Assembly (NCBI GenBank): GCA_001789395.1
Contig: MFZK01000004.1
Span: 17,145-55,943, forward strand
Origin: Candidatus Roizmanbacteria bacterium RIFCSPHIGHO2_02_FULL_37_13b
GTDB lineage: Bacteria; Patescibacteriota; Microgenomatia; UBA1406; HO2-37-13b
Reading direction: 5' to 3'
Length of the DNA: 38,799 nucleotides
Shown here piece by piece: positions 26,743 to 34,280 of this stretch; the stretch's first letter is position 1; every line of letters starts with the position of its first letter. A program made the position numbers and the translations under genes. The notes beneath the pieces are model-generated. The model saw only the letters and a list, made by a program, of their open reading frames with translations, had not been told where the DNA came from and ran no database searches.

Positions 26743-27516
26743 TCATTCTATTACTTCGGAAAGTTTTCTATAAAATTCTTCTGGATTATCGTTCATGACA
26801 AAATGGCCACTATTACGGATTTCGACAGTTGAAACTTTCGGTATTTTATCTAAAATCGCCATTTTTTTATTTTCACTGCCATAAAAATAATATTTATTCG
26901 TTTTCATTGCTAAGAATTTTTTCAACAATGTTCCACTTTCGCGTCCATTAACTAATGATTGAGCACTTTTATAAAATGCAATAGGGCTAGCTTTTTGACT
27001 CCAGGTTGCCCAAAGTCTAGAGCCAACATTAGGAGATCTTATAAAAGTATCTCGTAATTCTTGAAATGTTTTACTCTCAAATATTTCAAAAGAAACGCTG
27101 GTTGTTTTTTTACTTATTAAACCACAGTCTTCCATGATTAAATTTCCTTCAACATTAATAAAAGTTCTCAATTTATTAATGATGAAATCAGTTAACATTA
27201 TTCCAATTGCTCCGCCCATACTGTGTGCAACAATATGAATTTGTTCTATTTCATATTTGTCGAGTAATTTTTTTAACACATTAGCTTGATTAATCAAGGT
27301 ATAGGAAAAATCAAGCGGTTTTGAAGAAGAGCCAAATCCCATTAAATCGGGAACAAGAATAGAATATTTACTAAAATAATCATAATTCCAAATATCATCG
27401 AATGATTCTTTGATACAACCAAGTCCATGTATTAAAAAAATTAAGTCCATCGACGTATGTCGGTATTTGGTGCTCAATCTATATTTTTTATCTCCTAAGT
27501 ATATTATTTGATCCAT
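26743..27516 (-). CDS. alpha/beta hydrolase
   Basis: LIHGLGCIKESF, VAHSMGGAIG nucleophile elbow, C-terminal GHFV. Start placed at ATG 27516; the track start (27639) lies antisense to the riboswitch. Confidence 0.85.
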   Translation of the reverse strand: MDQIIYLGDKKYRLSTKYRHTSMDLIFLIHGLGCIKESFDDIWNYDYFSKYSILVPDLMGFGSSSKPLDFSYTLINQANVLKKLLDKYEIEQIHIVAHSMGGAIGIMLTDFIINKLRTFINVEGNLIMEDCGLISKKTTSVSFEIFESKTFQELRDTFIRSPNVGSRLWATWSQKASPIAFYKSAQSLVNGRESGTLLKKFLAMKTNKYYFYGSENKKMAILDKIPKVSTVEIRNSGHFVMNDNPEEFYRKLSEVIE

Positions 27517-27547
27517 ATTTGAAGTATAGCACAAGCTAAACAAGAGA

Positions 27548-27575
27548 TTGACAAAGTTCATTATTTGTCTATAAT
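27548..27575 (+). promoter_or_regulatory. promoter of the SAM-riboswitch transcript
   Basis: TTGACA-16 nt-TATAAT. Confidence 0.7.
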
Positions 27576-27588
27576 TAATCTCAATTAG

Positions 27589-27700
27589 GAAGCATAAAGA
27601 GAGGTGACGAGGGCACTGGCCCAACGACTCACCCAGCAACCGAGTCTTTCAAAAAAAAGAATACGGTGCTAAACCCAGCCCATATGGGACGGATGTGTTC
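27589..27700 (+). ncRNA. SAM-I (S-box) riboswitch aptamer
   Basis: GAGAGGTGACGAGGGCACTGGCCCAACGACTCACCCAGCAACC...CGGTGCTAAACCCAGCCCATATGGGACGGATG matches the S-box core (GAGGGACUGGCCC-GAUGAAACCCGGCAACC, GGUGCUAAUUCC, GA-AGAUG). Confidence 0.85.
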
Positions 27701-27723
27701 GCCAGCCGGCGGAAAAAAAGTTA

Positions 27724-27749
27724 AACCTCTCATATCGAGAGGTTTTTTT
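27724..27749 (+). terminator. riboswitch expression-platform terminator
   Basis: AACCTCTC-atatc-GAGAGGTT + T7. Confidence 0.85.
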
Positions 27750-27760
27750 GTGGGTAATTT

Positions 27761-29101
27761 ATGAACAATATTGCTCAAATTGAACAAATGGAGGGAGAAA
27801 GATTAAACGACTGGTATGAACCCGAAAGTTTTCAATCACTAAAGTTACGACGCGATTGTGTTGCAAATTTAGGGACAATCTCGCGAGTAATTGTTGTAGG
27901 TTCTTCCGGTGCAGGTAAATCAATTATTCAAAGGGCTGTGATTGATGCGTCAGAAAAGGATAGTTTTCTTGCTGGAAGAATTTGTATACCGCGACGAGTG
28001 GTTACTCGTGATCCTCGTCCTGATGATGACAATATGCTAACTTATTGTTCGAGCGAAGAACTGGAGTTACGAACGAGAAAGGGAGAATTTGGTTTATATG
28101 GTGTAAAACTTATGGAGAATGGTAGAGAAGAATTATTTGGTTTAGAAAAGCCAGAAGATGGAGCGTTTCCAATCTTCTTTGCAAATAATGCAGTAATTAG
28201 AAATAGAGAAAGTATTGGGCCTCCATCGGTTTTTGATGGCGCTTTAATTGTTGGTATTTATGCTCCCGATAGTGTTCGAGAAGAGAGACTGCGCAGACGA
28301 TCTCCACATTTATTTACGGAGCGACCCGATGAGATAGCATTTAGATTGTCTGATGTTGAAAGCTCCAGAATTATAATTCCTCAGGCTCATGTAATTGTCA
28401 AGAATTTTGGAAGATATGAATCTAGAGTAGTACAAGATTTTATAAATTTTTTAAAGCTTGTTGAATTAAGTAAAGGAGAGCAATTGTTGACCGAGTTAGC
28501 TGGGGTAAATACAAAAAACAGATATATTATTTTAAGACACGGAGAAAGTGAAGCTAATAAGCAAGGAGTAATTGTCAGTTCTTTGGATAATGGATTGAAT
28601 GATTATGGGTGTACTTCTGAGGGAATTGAAGATGTTTCACGTGCAGCTCGTTATGCCCAAGAGAAAGGAATACACGTTGATCACATCTTTACTTCTCCAT
28701 TTCTAAGATGCACGGATTCAGCTCGTGTATTTGCAGAAGTAAGTAGTTTTATAGGAGAAATATCAGTAAGAGATGAATTACGTGAACGATATTTTGGCAT
28801 ATTTGAAGGAACGAGTAGTTGTAATTACCAGATTGTTTATAATACCGATCAACAAAATAGACTTGGGAGTAAAGAACTATTTGGGGCTGAAACGCCAACA
28901 GATGTATTAGATAGAGTTACACGATTAATTACTGAACTTGAAGAAACAAATGAGGGAAAAACATTTTTACTCGTAACACATGCTGATGTCGGAGAAATTG
29001 CACAGGCTGGTTTTAAAGGTCTACCTCCGCAAACGCATAGACTATTTATGCCAAAAATTAGAAATGGTACACTGAGAGAAATAGCAACGATGGGGACATA
29101 A
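27761..29101 (+). CDS. fusion: N-terminal guanylate-kinase-like P-loop domain, C-terminal histidine phosphatase (PGM-like)
   Basis: VVGSSGAGKSIIQ Walker A, RRVVTRDPRPDDD, ERPDEIAFRLSDVE; then YIILRHGESEANKQG, TSPFLRCTDSARVFAE, LLVTHADVGEIA. Confidence 0.85.
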   Translation: MNNIAQIEQMEGERLNDWYEPESFQSLKLRRDCVANLGTISRVIVVGSSGAGKSIIQRAVIDASEKDSFLAGRICIPRRVVTRDPRPDDDNMLTYCSSEELELRTRKGEFGLYGVKLMENGREELFGLEKPEDGAFPIFFANNAVIRNRESIGPPSVFDGALIVGIYAPDSVREERLRRRSPHLFTERPDEIAFRLSDVESSRIIIPQAHVIVKNFGRYESRVVQDFINFLKLVELSKGEQLLTELAGVNTKNRYIILRHGESEANKQGVIVSSLDNGLNDYGCTSEGIEDVSRAARYAQEKGIHVDHIFTSPFLRCTDSARVFAEVSSFIGEISVRDELRERYFGIFEGTSSCNYQIVYNTDQQNRLGSKELFGAETPTDVLDRVTRLITELEETNEGKTFLLVTHADVGEIAQAGFKGLPPQTHRLFMPKIRNGTLREIATMGT

Positions 29102-29965
29102 TTAAGTTAGTGTATTAACCCAATGTTTATCTGTTTCTACATGAAGATCAAGATAGATTTTTTTACTTGTCGCAAGTTCAAGCTCACGCCTGGCCATGCT
29201 ACCTATCTCCTTTATCCGACGACCATTCTTACCAATGAGTATCTTTTTATATCTATCATCCGTTGTAAGAACCCGGGCTTTAATATAGGTCAGTTGTTTG
29301 TTTCTTTCAGTTATTTCATCGATGACAACAGTAGTGGTGTAAGGTACTTCTTTTCTTGTTCGAAGGAATACTTTTTCCCGGATAAGTTCAGATATAAAAG
29401 TCTTACTATCCATATTTAATGCCGGGTAAACATATTCATCTTTGTTGATAATTTTTTCTCTTTCAGGAAGATATTCAAAAATCTTATCCAAAAGCGGTTT
29501 GATATGTTTACTATTCAATGCTGAAATATAAAAAAAATCCTTAAATTCATCTTTCAAAAATTCATATTGAGGTAAAAAAGTCGGATCTTTAATTTCAATT
29601 TTATTGACAACTAAAATTTTCGGTTTATTGACTTTTCTCATTAATCCCAAAATCTTAGCTTCTTCAAAATCGCGTCTTCTGGTATGATCGACAATATAAA
29701 GAAAAACATCTATTTCGTCATTAAACATCGATAATGTTTTTTTATTGATTTTTTTGGCTAGCGGATCTTTAGCCTTATTAAATATTCCCGGAGTGTCGAC
29801 AAAAATGATTTGTCCCCGTTCATCTTCAAAAAGCGCGTTAATCGGAAAACGAGTCGTTTGGGGTTTAGGAGATGTAATCGCCACTTTTTGACCAACGATA
29901 TTATTAACAAGAGTTGATTTACCGACATTTGGTCGGCCGATTAGCGCAACTGTACCTGCTTTCAT
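29102..29965 (-). CDS. era: GTPase Era
   Basis: GRPNVGKSTLVNNI, DTPGIF, NKIE, C-terminal KH region ILIGKNGRRIKEIGSMARRELE. Confidence 0.93.
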   Translation of the reverse strand: MKAGTVALIGRPNVGKSTLVNNIVGQKVAITSPKPQTTRFPINALFEDERGQIIFVDTPGIFNKAKDPLAKKINKKTLSMFNDEIDVFLYIVDHTRRRDFEEAKILGLMRKVNKPKILVVNKIEIKDPTFLPQYEFLKDEFKDFFYISALNSKHIKPLLDKIFEYLPEREKIINKDEYVYPALNMDSKTFISELIREKVFLRTRKEVPYTTTVVIDEITERNKQLTYIKARVLTTDDRYKKILIGKNGRRIKEIGSMARRELELATSKKIYLDLHVETDKHWVNTLT

Positions 29966-29994
29966 AATTTTTATTGTATCATATTTATAGAAGT

Positions 29995-30094
29995 GTCATG
30001 CTGAACTCGTTTCAGCATCCAATTTGTCATTCCCGTGAAAGCTGAAATCTATAGAATTCTGCAGATCCTGAACTAAATTCAGGATGACTATGAC
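29995..30094. repeat. palindromic interspersed repeat, related to 14895-14968
   Basis: GTCATGCTGAACTCGTTTCAGCATCC plus GTCATTCCCGTGAAAGCTGAAATCTATAGAATTCTGCAGATCCTGAACTAAATTCAGGATGAC. Confidence 0.7.
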
Positions 30095-30103
30095 AAAATA
30101 ATC

Positions 30104-30619
30104 ATGAATAAAAAAATATCAGACGGTGAGATTATCAGAGATATTCAACAAGGTCAAATTGATCATTACTCATATTTAGTTCACCGTTATATCGGCAAAC
30201 TTAATTTATATGTTAAGCAATTCATTAAAAAAGCAGAAGATCGGGATGATATAATCCAAACAACATTTATAAATTACTATAAAGTCATTGATTGTATAGA
30301 TTCAAGCCGTCCGATTTGGCCATATTTGATGACTATCGCAAAACATGAAGTTAATCATTTTTTAAGACAACAATATAAAAAAGTTGCATTGACTGATGAT
30401 ATTTCAGACGAAATGGGAGAGTATAATATTGAGGAAAAAGATGTAATTGAGCAAACAATTGCCAAGTTAAACGAGAAAGACAAAAGAGTAATCAGATTAT
30501 TATATCAAGGTTACACATATAAAGAAATTGCCGAAGTTTTACAAAAACCTTTAAACACGATTAAAACATTAATTCGACGATTAAGAATTAAATTAATAAG
30601 AAAAAATGACAAAACTTGA
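30104..30619 (+). CDS. ECF-type RNA polymerase sigma factor
   Basis: DDIIQTTFINYYK (region 2), region 4 HTH LYQGYTYKEIAEVLQKPLNTIKTLIRRLR. Confidence 0.87.
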   Translation: MNKKISDGEIIRDIQQGQIDHYSYLVHRYIGKLNLYVKQFIKKAEDRDDIIQTTFINYYKVIDCIDSSRPIWPYLMTIAKHEVNHFLRQQYKKVALTDDISDEMGEYNIEEKDVIEQTIAKLNEKDKRVIRLLYQGYTYKEIAEVLQKPLNTIKTLIRRLRIKLIRKNDKT

Positions 30620-30989
30620 AGATAATATCATAAAAAAAATCTATCGATTTGAGACTAAGCGATCATTATCTTTTCTATTAATTAGAATTTCAGCTATTAT
30701 TGTTGGCTTAATTTTAATTTGGATATCTTTTTCAAAATCCTGGCAACAGGTTATCGAATGGCAAGTAATGGATTTGTTATCTTATCTTAACTATGACTTG
30801 ATTCCATTTATTGACCGGGTAAAAATGATGCTAATTGGTTTTTATCTGGAAAGCCCAAAGGAAGCAATGATTTTTTTTCTAATCTGGTTTTTTATCGTTT
30901 CTATCATTGTGTCCGGTTTAATCAAGAATAGAAAAAAAATATTTAATTGCTTCAGATGCCTGTTTGTTTACTGGACAAAAAAATGCTGA
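30606..30989 (+). CDS. small membrane protein, possible sigma-factor partner
   Basis: Overlaps the sigma gene by 14 nt; cytoplasmic N-terminus and two TM segments. Confidence 0.65.
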   Translation: MTKLEDNIIKKIYRFETKRSLSFLLIRISAIIVGLILIWISFSKSWQQVIEWQVMDLLSYLNYDLIPFIDRVKMMLIGFYLESPKEAMIFFLIWFFIVSIIVSGLIKNRKKIFNCFRCLFVYWTKKC

Positions 30990-30990
30990 A

Positions 30991-31027
30991 ACCAAGTTTG
31001 ACTTGGTGAAACCGAGTCAGACTCGGT
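30991..31027. repeat. tandem stem-loop repeat
   Basis: ACCAAGTttgACTTGGT GAA ACCGAGTcagACTCGGT GAAACC TTTTTT (20-nt period). Confidence 0.8.
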
Positions 31028-31064
31028 GAAACCTTTTTTCTGATTTCCTACTACCTATCTATAG

Positions 31065-31469
31065 ATGTTAGGACCAGTTATAAACGTTGGTGTCTTGTTG
31101 GTTTTTTTATTTTCAGTCAGTCCTGTTTCAGCATATGAGAATCAGTTCTTTTTAAAGAACTATTTTGTGAAAGTAGCCCCAACTATTAGAGCAACGGGGA
31201 TGAAAATAAAAAAATGGGGGAAAGCGACGATAGCCGGTGAGATTAAATTAATCACCGGAAATGCGTTAACCATAAGTAAGGGTGAAAGAGATTATCTGGT
31301 GCATGTATTAACAACAACCAGATCGCTATGTCGCTTTGGAACACCGGCAAAGATAACTGACTTCTCTATCGGTGATAGGGTCAATATTGTTGGTGATTAT
31401 ATAAATAAAGACAAAACCGAGATCGTGGCAATGTGGATAAGAGATAAATCTATATCTAAAATAAAGTGA
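31065..31469 (+). CDS. exported protein with small beta-domain (DUF5666-like)
   Basis: Signal peptide ending VSAYE; GEIKLITGNALTISKGERDYLVHV...FSIGDRVNIVGDY. Confidence 0.6.
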   Translation: MLGPVINVGVLLVFLFSVSPVSAYENQFFLKNYFVKVAPTIRATGMKIKKWGKATIAGEIKLITGNALTISKGERDYLVHVLTTTRSLCRFGTPAKITDFSIGDRVNIVGDYINKDKTEIVAMWIRDKSISKIK

Positions 31470-31484
31470 TGTTCTTTTGGGATT

Positions 31485-31516
31485 AAAAGCGGTCGTGTCA
31501 AAGCGACCGCTTTTTT
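31485..31516 (+). terminator. intrinsic terminator
   Basis: AAAAGCGGTCG-tgtcaaag-CGACCGCTTTTTT. Confidence 0.85.
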
Positions 31517-31552
31517 ATATGGCCGATTTTTGATAAAATAGCACTGTAATCA

Positions 31553-31623
31553 TGCCCGGTCGTCCAATGGTAGGACGGAGGACTTTGGATCCTCTAATCA
31601 TGGTTCGAATCCATGCTGGGCAG
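31553..31623 (+). tRNA. tRNA-Gln (anticodon TTG)
   Basis: Acceptor TGCCCGG/CTGGGCA, D arm GTCC/GGAC, anticodon arm GAGGA-CTTTGGA-TCCTC, T arm CATGG-TTCGAAT-CCATG; CCA not encoded. Confidence 0.93.
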
Positions 31624-31624
31624 C

Positions 31625-31672
31625 TCGAGGCAAAGCGTTGCCGAGATACAATTTTCAGCAGAAAATTGTATA
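31625..31672 (+). other. two adjacent hairpins immediately 3' of tRNA-Gln
   Basis: CTCGaGGCAA-agcg-TTGCCGAG and ATACAATTTT-cagcag-AAAATTGTAT (10 bp perfect). Confidence 0.7.
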
Positions 31673-31703
31673 AGAGACCGCTCAGGCGACGAGACACAAG
31701 AAG

Positions 31704-32583
31704 CGTCCACAAAACGGTTGATGATCTTTAGAAAAGGATTGGTATATCAATCCCTGGTTTTTTAGTCATTTCTACCCCTGTTTTACCATTAAGACGACGG
31801 AATCTACCGCGACAATCTGTATACTTAGTTAACCTCCGTTTCAAAACATATCCGTTAATCCAAAGCTTTGTGTGTTTTATCGTTTGAAAAGATCGAAGAG
31901 CAAAAAATCTTGATTCAAAATGACCATTTAAGCCTTCAATAAGATTAGTAGTAATTGGTGCTTGATGAATATTTCGATAAGCTGTTAACTCTTGTTTGTA
32001 TTTTTCGATATTAGTTAGCACTGATAAACAAACGGGATCTTGTTGGTAATCCCGATACAAACACCAAAGCCAGTGATTTAAATTCTGATCTGATATTTTG
32101 TTCCTGAGTACTGATTCAATTCTTTTCATAAAGGGTTTGTAAGTATTATCTGATCTTATCTTTAAGTTACGTCTGATATTTTCTTTAAAATACTTGCCGT
32201 CAAACAAAAACACATGAGAAAATCGATTACAGAAGTTAAAGGTAAATTGATTGTTATTCGGTAATTTCCTTAATTCTTGATGGCATATTTTCCATGCTAA
32301 TGATTTACTAATGCGATACTTTCTAGCTATTTTCCGGAATGATAATCCATCCAGATGATCGTTAAGTAATACTTTATTATCCGTAAAGCATGGATTAAAA
32401 GAAAAATATCTTTGACAGTATTTATAAAACAAGCGTATTACTTTTTTTCGATAGCCATAACAGATAACATAATTTGTGGTTTTACAGTTGGGGCATTTGT
32501 ACTTTTTCATACGCCCCATTTTGTATCACTTTATGTTATGACTACAAGTAGAAGTATCGTTTTCACCAACCGAATTGTGGACG
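31704..32583. mobile_element. IS-like element
   Basis: Transposase bounded by imperfect 17-bp inverted repeats CGTCCACAAAACGGTTG (31704-31720) / CAACCGAATTGTGGACG (32567-32583), 15/17 matching; no obvious target duplication. Confidence 0.6.
31728..32519 (-). CDS. transposase with N-terminal zinc ribbon, possibly internally deleted
   Basis: KYKCPNCKTTNYVICYG, HTH SFRKIARKYRISKSLAWKICHQ, FDGKYFK, TTNLIEGLNGHFESR. Confidence 0.75.
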   Translation of the reverse strand: MGRMKKYKCPNCKTTNYVICYGYRKKVIRLFYKYCQRYFSFNPCFTDNKVLLNDHLDGLSFRKIARKYRISKSLAWKICHQELRKLPNNNQFTFNFCNRFSHVFLFDGKYFKENIRRNLKIRSDNTYKPFMKRIESVLRNKISDQNLNHWLWCLYRDYQQDPVCLSVLTNIEKYKQELTAYRNIHQAPITTNLIEGLNGHFESRFFALRSFQTIKHTKLWINGYVLKRRLTKYTDCRGRFRRLNGKTGVEMTKKPGIDIPILF

Positions 32584-32588
32584 GTACC

Positions 32589-32678
32589 CAGCTTGAGGTA
32601 ATACGTCGCCGAAGATCCCGTGAGTAGCAACGAACGGGAACGAGATAGAAGCGTAACAAAAACGACAGTTACGTATTA
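32589..32678 (+). other. structured repeat, diverged copy of the tRNA-flanking sequence
   Basis: CAGCTTGAGGTAATACGTCGCCGA resembles CAGCTCGAGGCAAAGCGTTGCCGA (31621-31644); hairpins TCCCGT/ACGGGA, CGTAAC/GTTACG, TAATACGT/ACGTATTA. Confidence 0.55.
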
Positions 32679-32773
32679 AAAATAGAGCGATTTTAGCCTC
32701 AGAATTTTATATCAGTCCATATCAGATAGAAATTGGATTCGAATCTCTTATTAAATTTCTCTGTGTGTGTATC

Positions 32774-32802
32774 TTGACTTTGGTATGGCTTTAATATATG
32801 AT
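32774..32802 (+). promoter_or_regulatory. padR promoter
   Basis: TTGACT-17 nt-TATGAT. Confidence 0.65.
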
Positions 32803-32814
32803 TATTTCATATAT
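32794..32814. promoter_or_regulatory. putative PadR operator
   Basis: ATATATGA-ttatt-TCATATAT perfect 8+8 inverted repeat overlapping -10 and start codon. Confidence 0.65.
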
Positions 32815-33193
32815 GTCTATTACATATAATGATTCTTTGCAACCAAAAGTTTTCGGTACGGTTCAACGTTTTATAGAACCCTGCATTCTCCTTCTTCTTT
32901 CAAGAGGCACGTCTCACGGCTATGGTTTACTGGAAGATTTGGAAAAGCACTGCGGAGAAAAAGTTGATATTGGTAACTTATATAGAACCTTACGAAAAAT
33001 GGAAACAAATGGTTGGGTAAAATCTGAGTGGGGTGTAAACAAAACTGGTCGTGATAGAAGAGTCTATACCATTACAAAAAGCGGACTCGCTTTTTTGGAA
33101 AGAGCAGCCGTCTCGCTTACTCAAACTGACAGTCTTATTCACAGGTTTTTTGAGGGATACAAGAAAACTTTTCAGAAGGGAACATCTTTATGA
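32813..33193 (+). CDS. PadR-family transcriptional regulator
   Basis: LLLLSRGTSHGYGLLEDLEK, GNLYRTLRKMETNGWV, GRDRRVYTITKSG; start could also be 32798. Confidence 0.87.
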   Translation: MSITYNDSLQPKVFGTVQRFIEPCILLLLSRGTSHGYGLLEDLEKHCGEKVDIGNLYRTLRKMETNGWVKSEWGVNKTGRDRRVYTITKSGLAFLERAAVSLTQTDSLIHRFFEGYKKTFQKGTSL

Positions 33194-33513
33194 AACTTTC
33201 TATTATTTTATCGTCCAATAACGCAGAAAAAAACTGGAATGCTTTGAGGTTTGGTAATCTAGCTCTTAACAATAGTGACAACGTTAGTATCTTTCTTATC
33301 GGTGAAGGTGTGGAATATCTTAAATTTGGGAATGAAAAGTTTGACATTCAAAAACAGGTTGATGCATTTCTTGAGTCAGGCAAGGGAGAAATCCTAGCTT
33401 GTAAAACGTGTATGGTATTACGACACCAAAAAGGTGACAAAACCTGTCCTGTAAGCGGAATGAAAGATCTGTATAACCTAATAAAAGAAAGCGATAAAGT
33501 GGTTACTTTTTAA
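33190..33513 (+). CDS. DsrE/DsrF-like family protein
   Basis: SIILSSNNAEKNWNALRFGNLALNN..DNVSIFLIGEGVE; CKTCMVLRHQKGDKTCP. Confidence 0.75.
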   Translation: MKLSIILSSNNAEKNWNALRFGNLALNNSDNVSIFLIGEGVEYLKFGNEKFDIQKQVDAFLESGKGEILACKTCMVLRHQKGDKTCPVSGMKDLYNLIKESDKVVTF

Positions 33514-33517
33514 GCTT

Positions 33518-34187
33518 ATGAAAAAGATACTGTTTAGTCTAAGTATATTACTTATTTTAGTTTCTGTTTTTACTTCTTCTGTTTTAGCTCAAGGGATAAT
33601 GAACCGGGATAATACTTCCAGTGTAACTCCTTCCTCAGTGTCTTCAACTGCACAGGATGAAGACAAAGGAAAACAAATATGAGAACAACTACAAATCAAA
33701 ACAAGTAGATTGTGAGAACTTAAAAGATGACGATTATGAAGTTTTAGGCGAATACTTTATGGGACAATCTATCGGTAACACTGAAAGACATGCTGTTATG
33801 AACCAAATGATGCAGAATATGATGGGTCAAAACAGTGAAGAGCAAATGCATATAGTTCTTGGTAAAAGATCAAGCGATTGTAATGCAAATGCTTCGTTTC
33901 CTCAAGGATATGGTTTACCAATGATGGGATGGATGATGGGAGGAGGTGGAAATCCTATGATGGGCTATGCTGGTTGGGGCGGTTTTGGTTTCGGGTGGAT
34001 TTTTATGATTATTTTTTGGATTCTTATTATTTTAGGGGTTGTTGCTTTAGTCCGTTACTTAAGAGGAACCAAACAAAACAGCATATATAAAGACAAGATA
34101 TCTTTGGATATTTTGAAAGAACGATATGCTAAAGGAGAAATTAATAAAAAGGAATTTGAAGACAAGAAAAAAGACTTGAGTTCATAA
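33518..34187 (+). pseudogene. exported Met-rich, C-terminal SHOCT-like protein split into two frames
   Basis: 33518-33682: MKKILFSLSILLILVSVFTSSVLAQG...QDEDKGKQI-TGA. Continues EQLQIK in frame, then a 1-nt shift near A4 (33698-33701) gives QVDCENLKDDDYEVLGEYFMGQ...; C-terminus DKISLDILKERYAKGEINKKEFEDKKKDL. Confidence 0.55.
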
Positions 34188-34280
34188 AAGATTTAATGTG
34201 CATTAGAAAAACTAGGTATCGTATATTGGTTATCAGCGATCATAAATAAGTTCGATCTTTGTTCAGGGCTCGTAGCATAG

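Noticed and set aside
27517-27639. N-terminal extension MLGESLGQCPRHLSL... of the hydrolase
   Set aside because: Lies antisense to the SAM riboswitch and upstream of a TATACT-N6-ATG promoter; the start at 27516 fits better.
30991-31027. Mini CRISPR-like repeat
   Set aside because: The 20-nt units are contiguous with no spacers; better described as tandem hairpins.
31515-31712. 65-aa minus-strand ORF
   Set aside because: Antisense through tRNA-Gln and its 3' hairpins.
32589-32678. Integron attC site, suggested by AAC...GTT stems
   Set aside because: No R''/R' consensus pair, no integrase and no cassette-like array.
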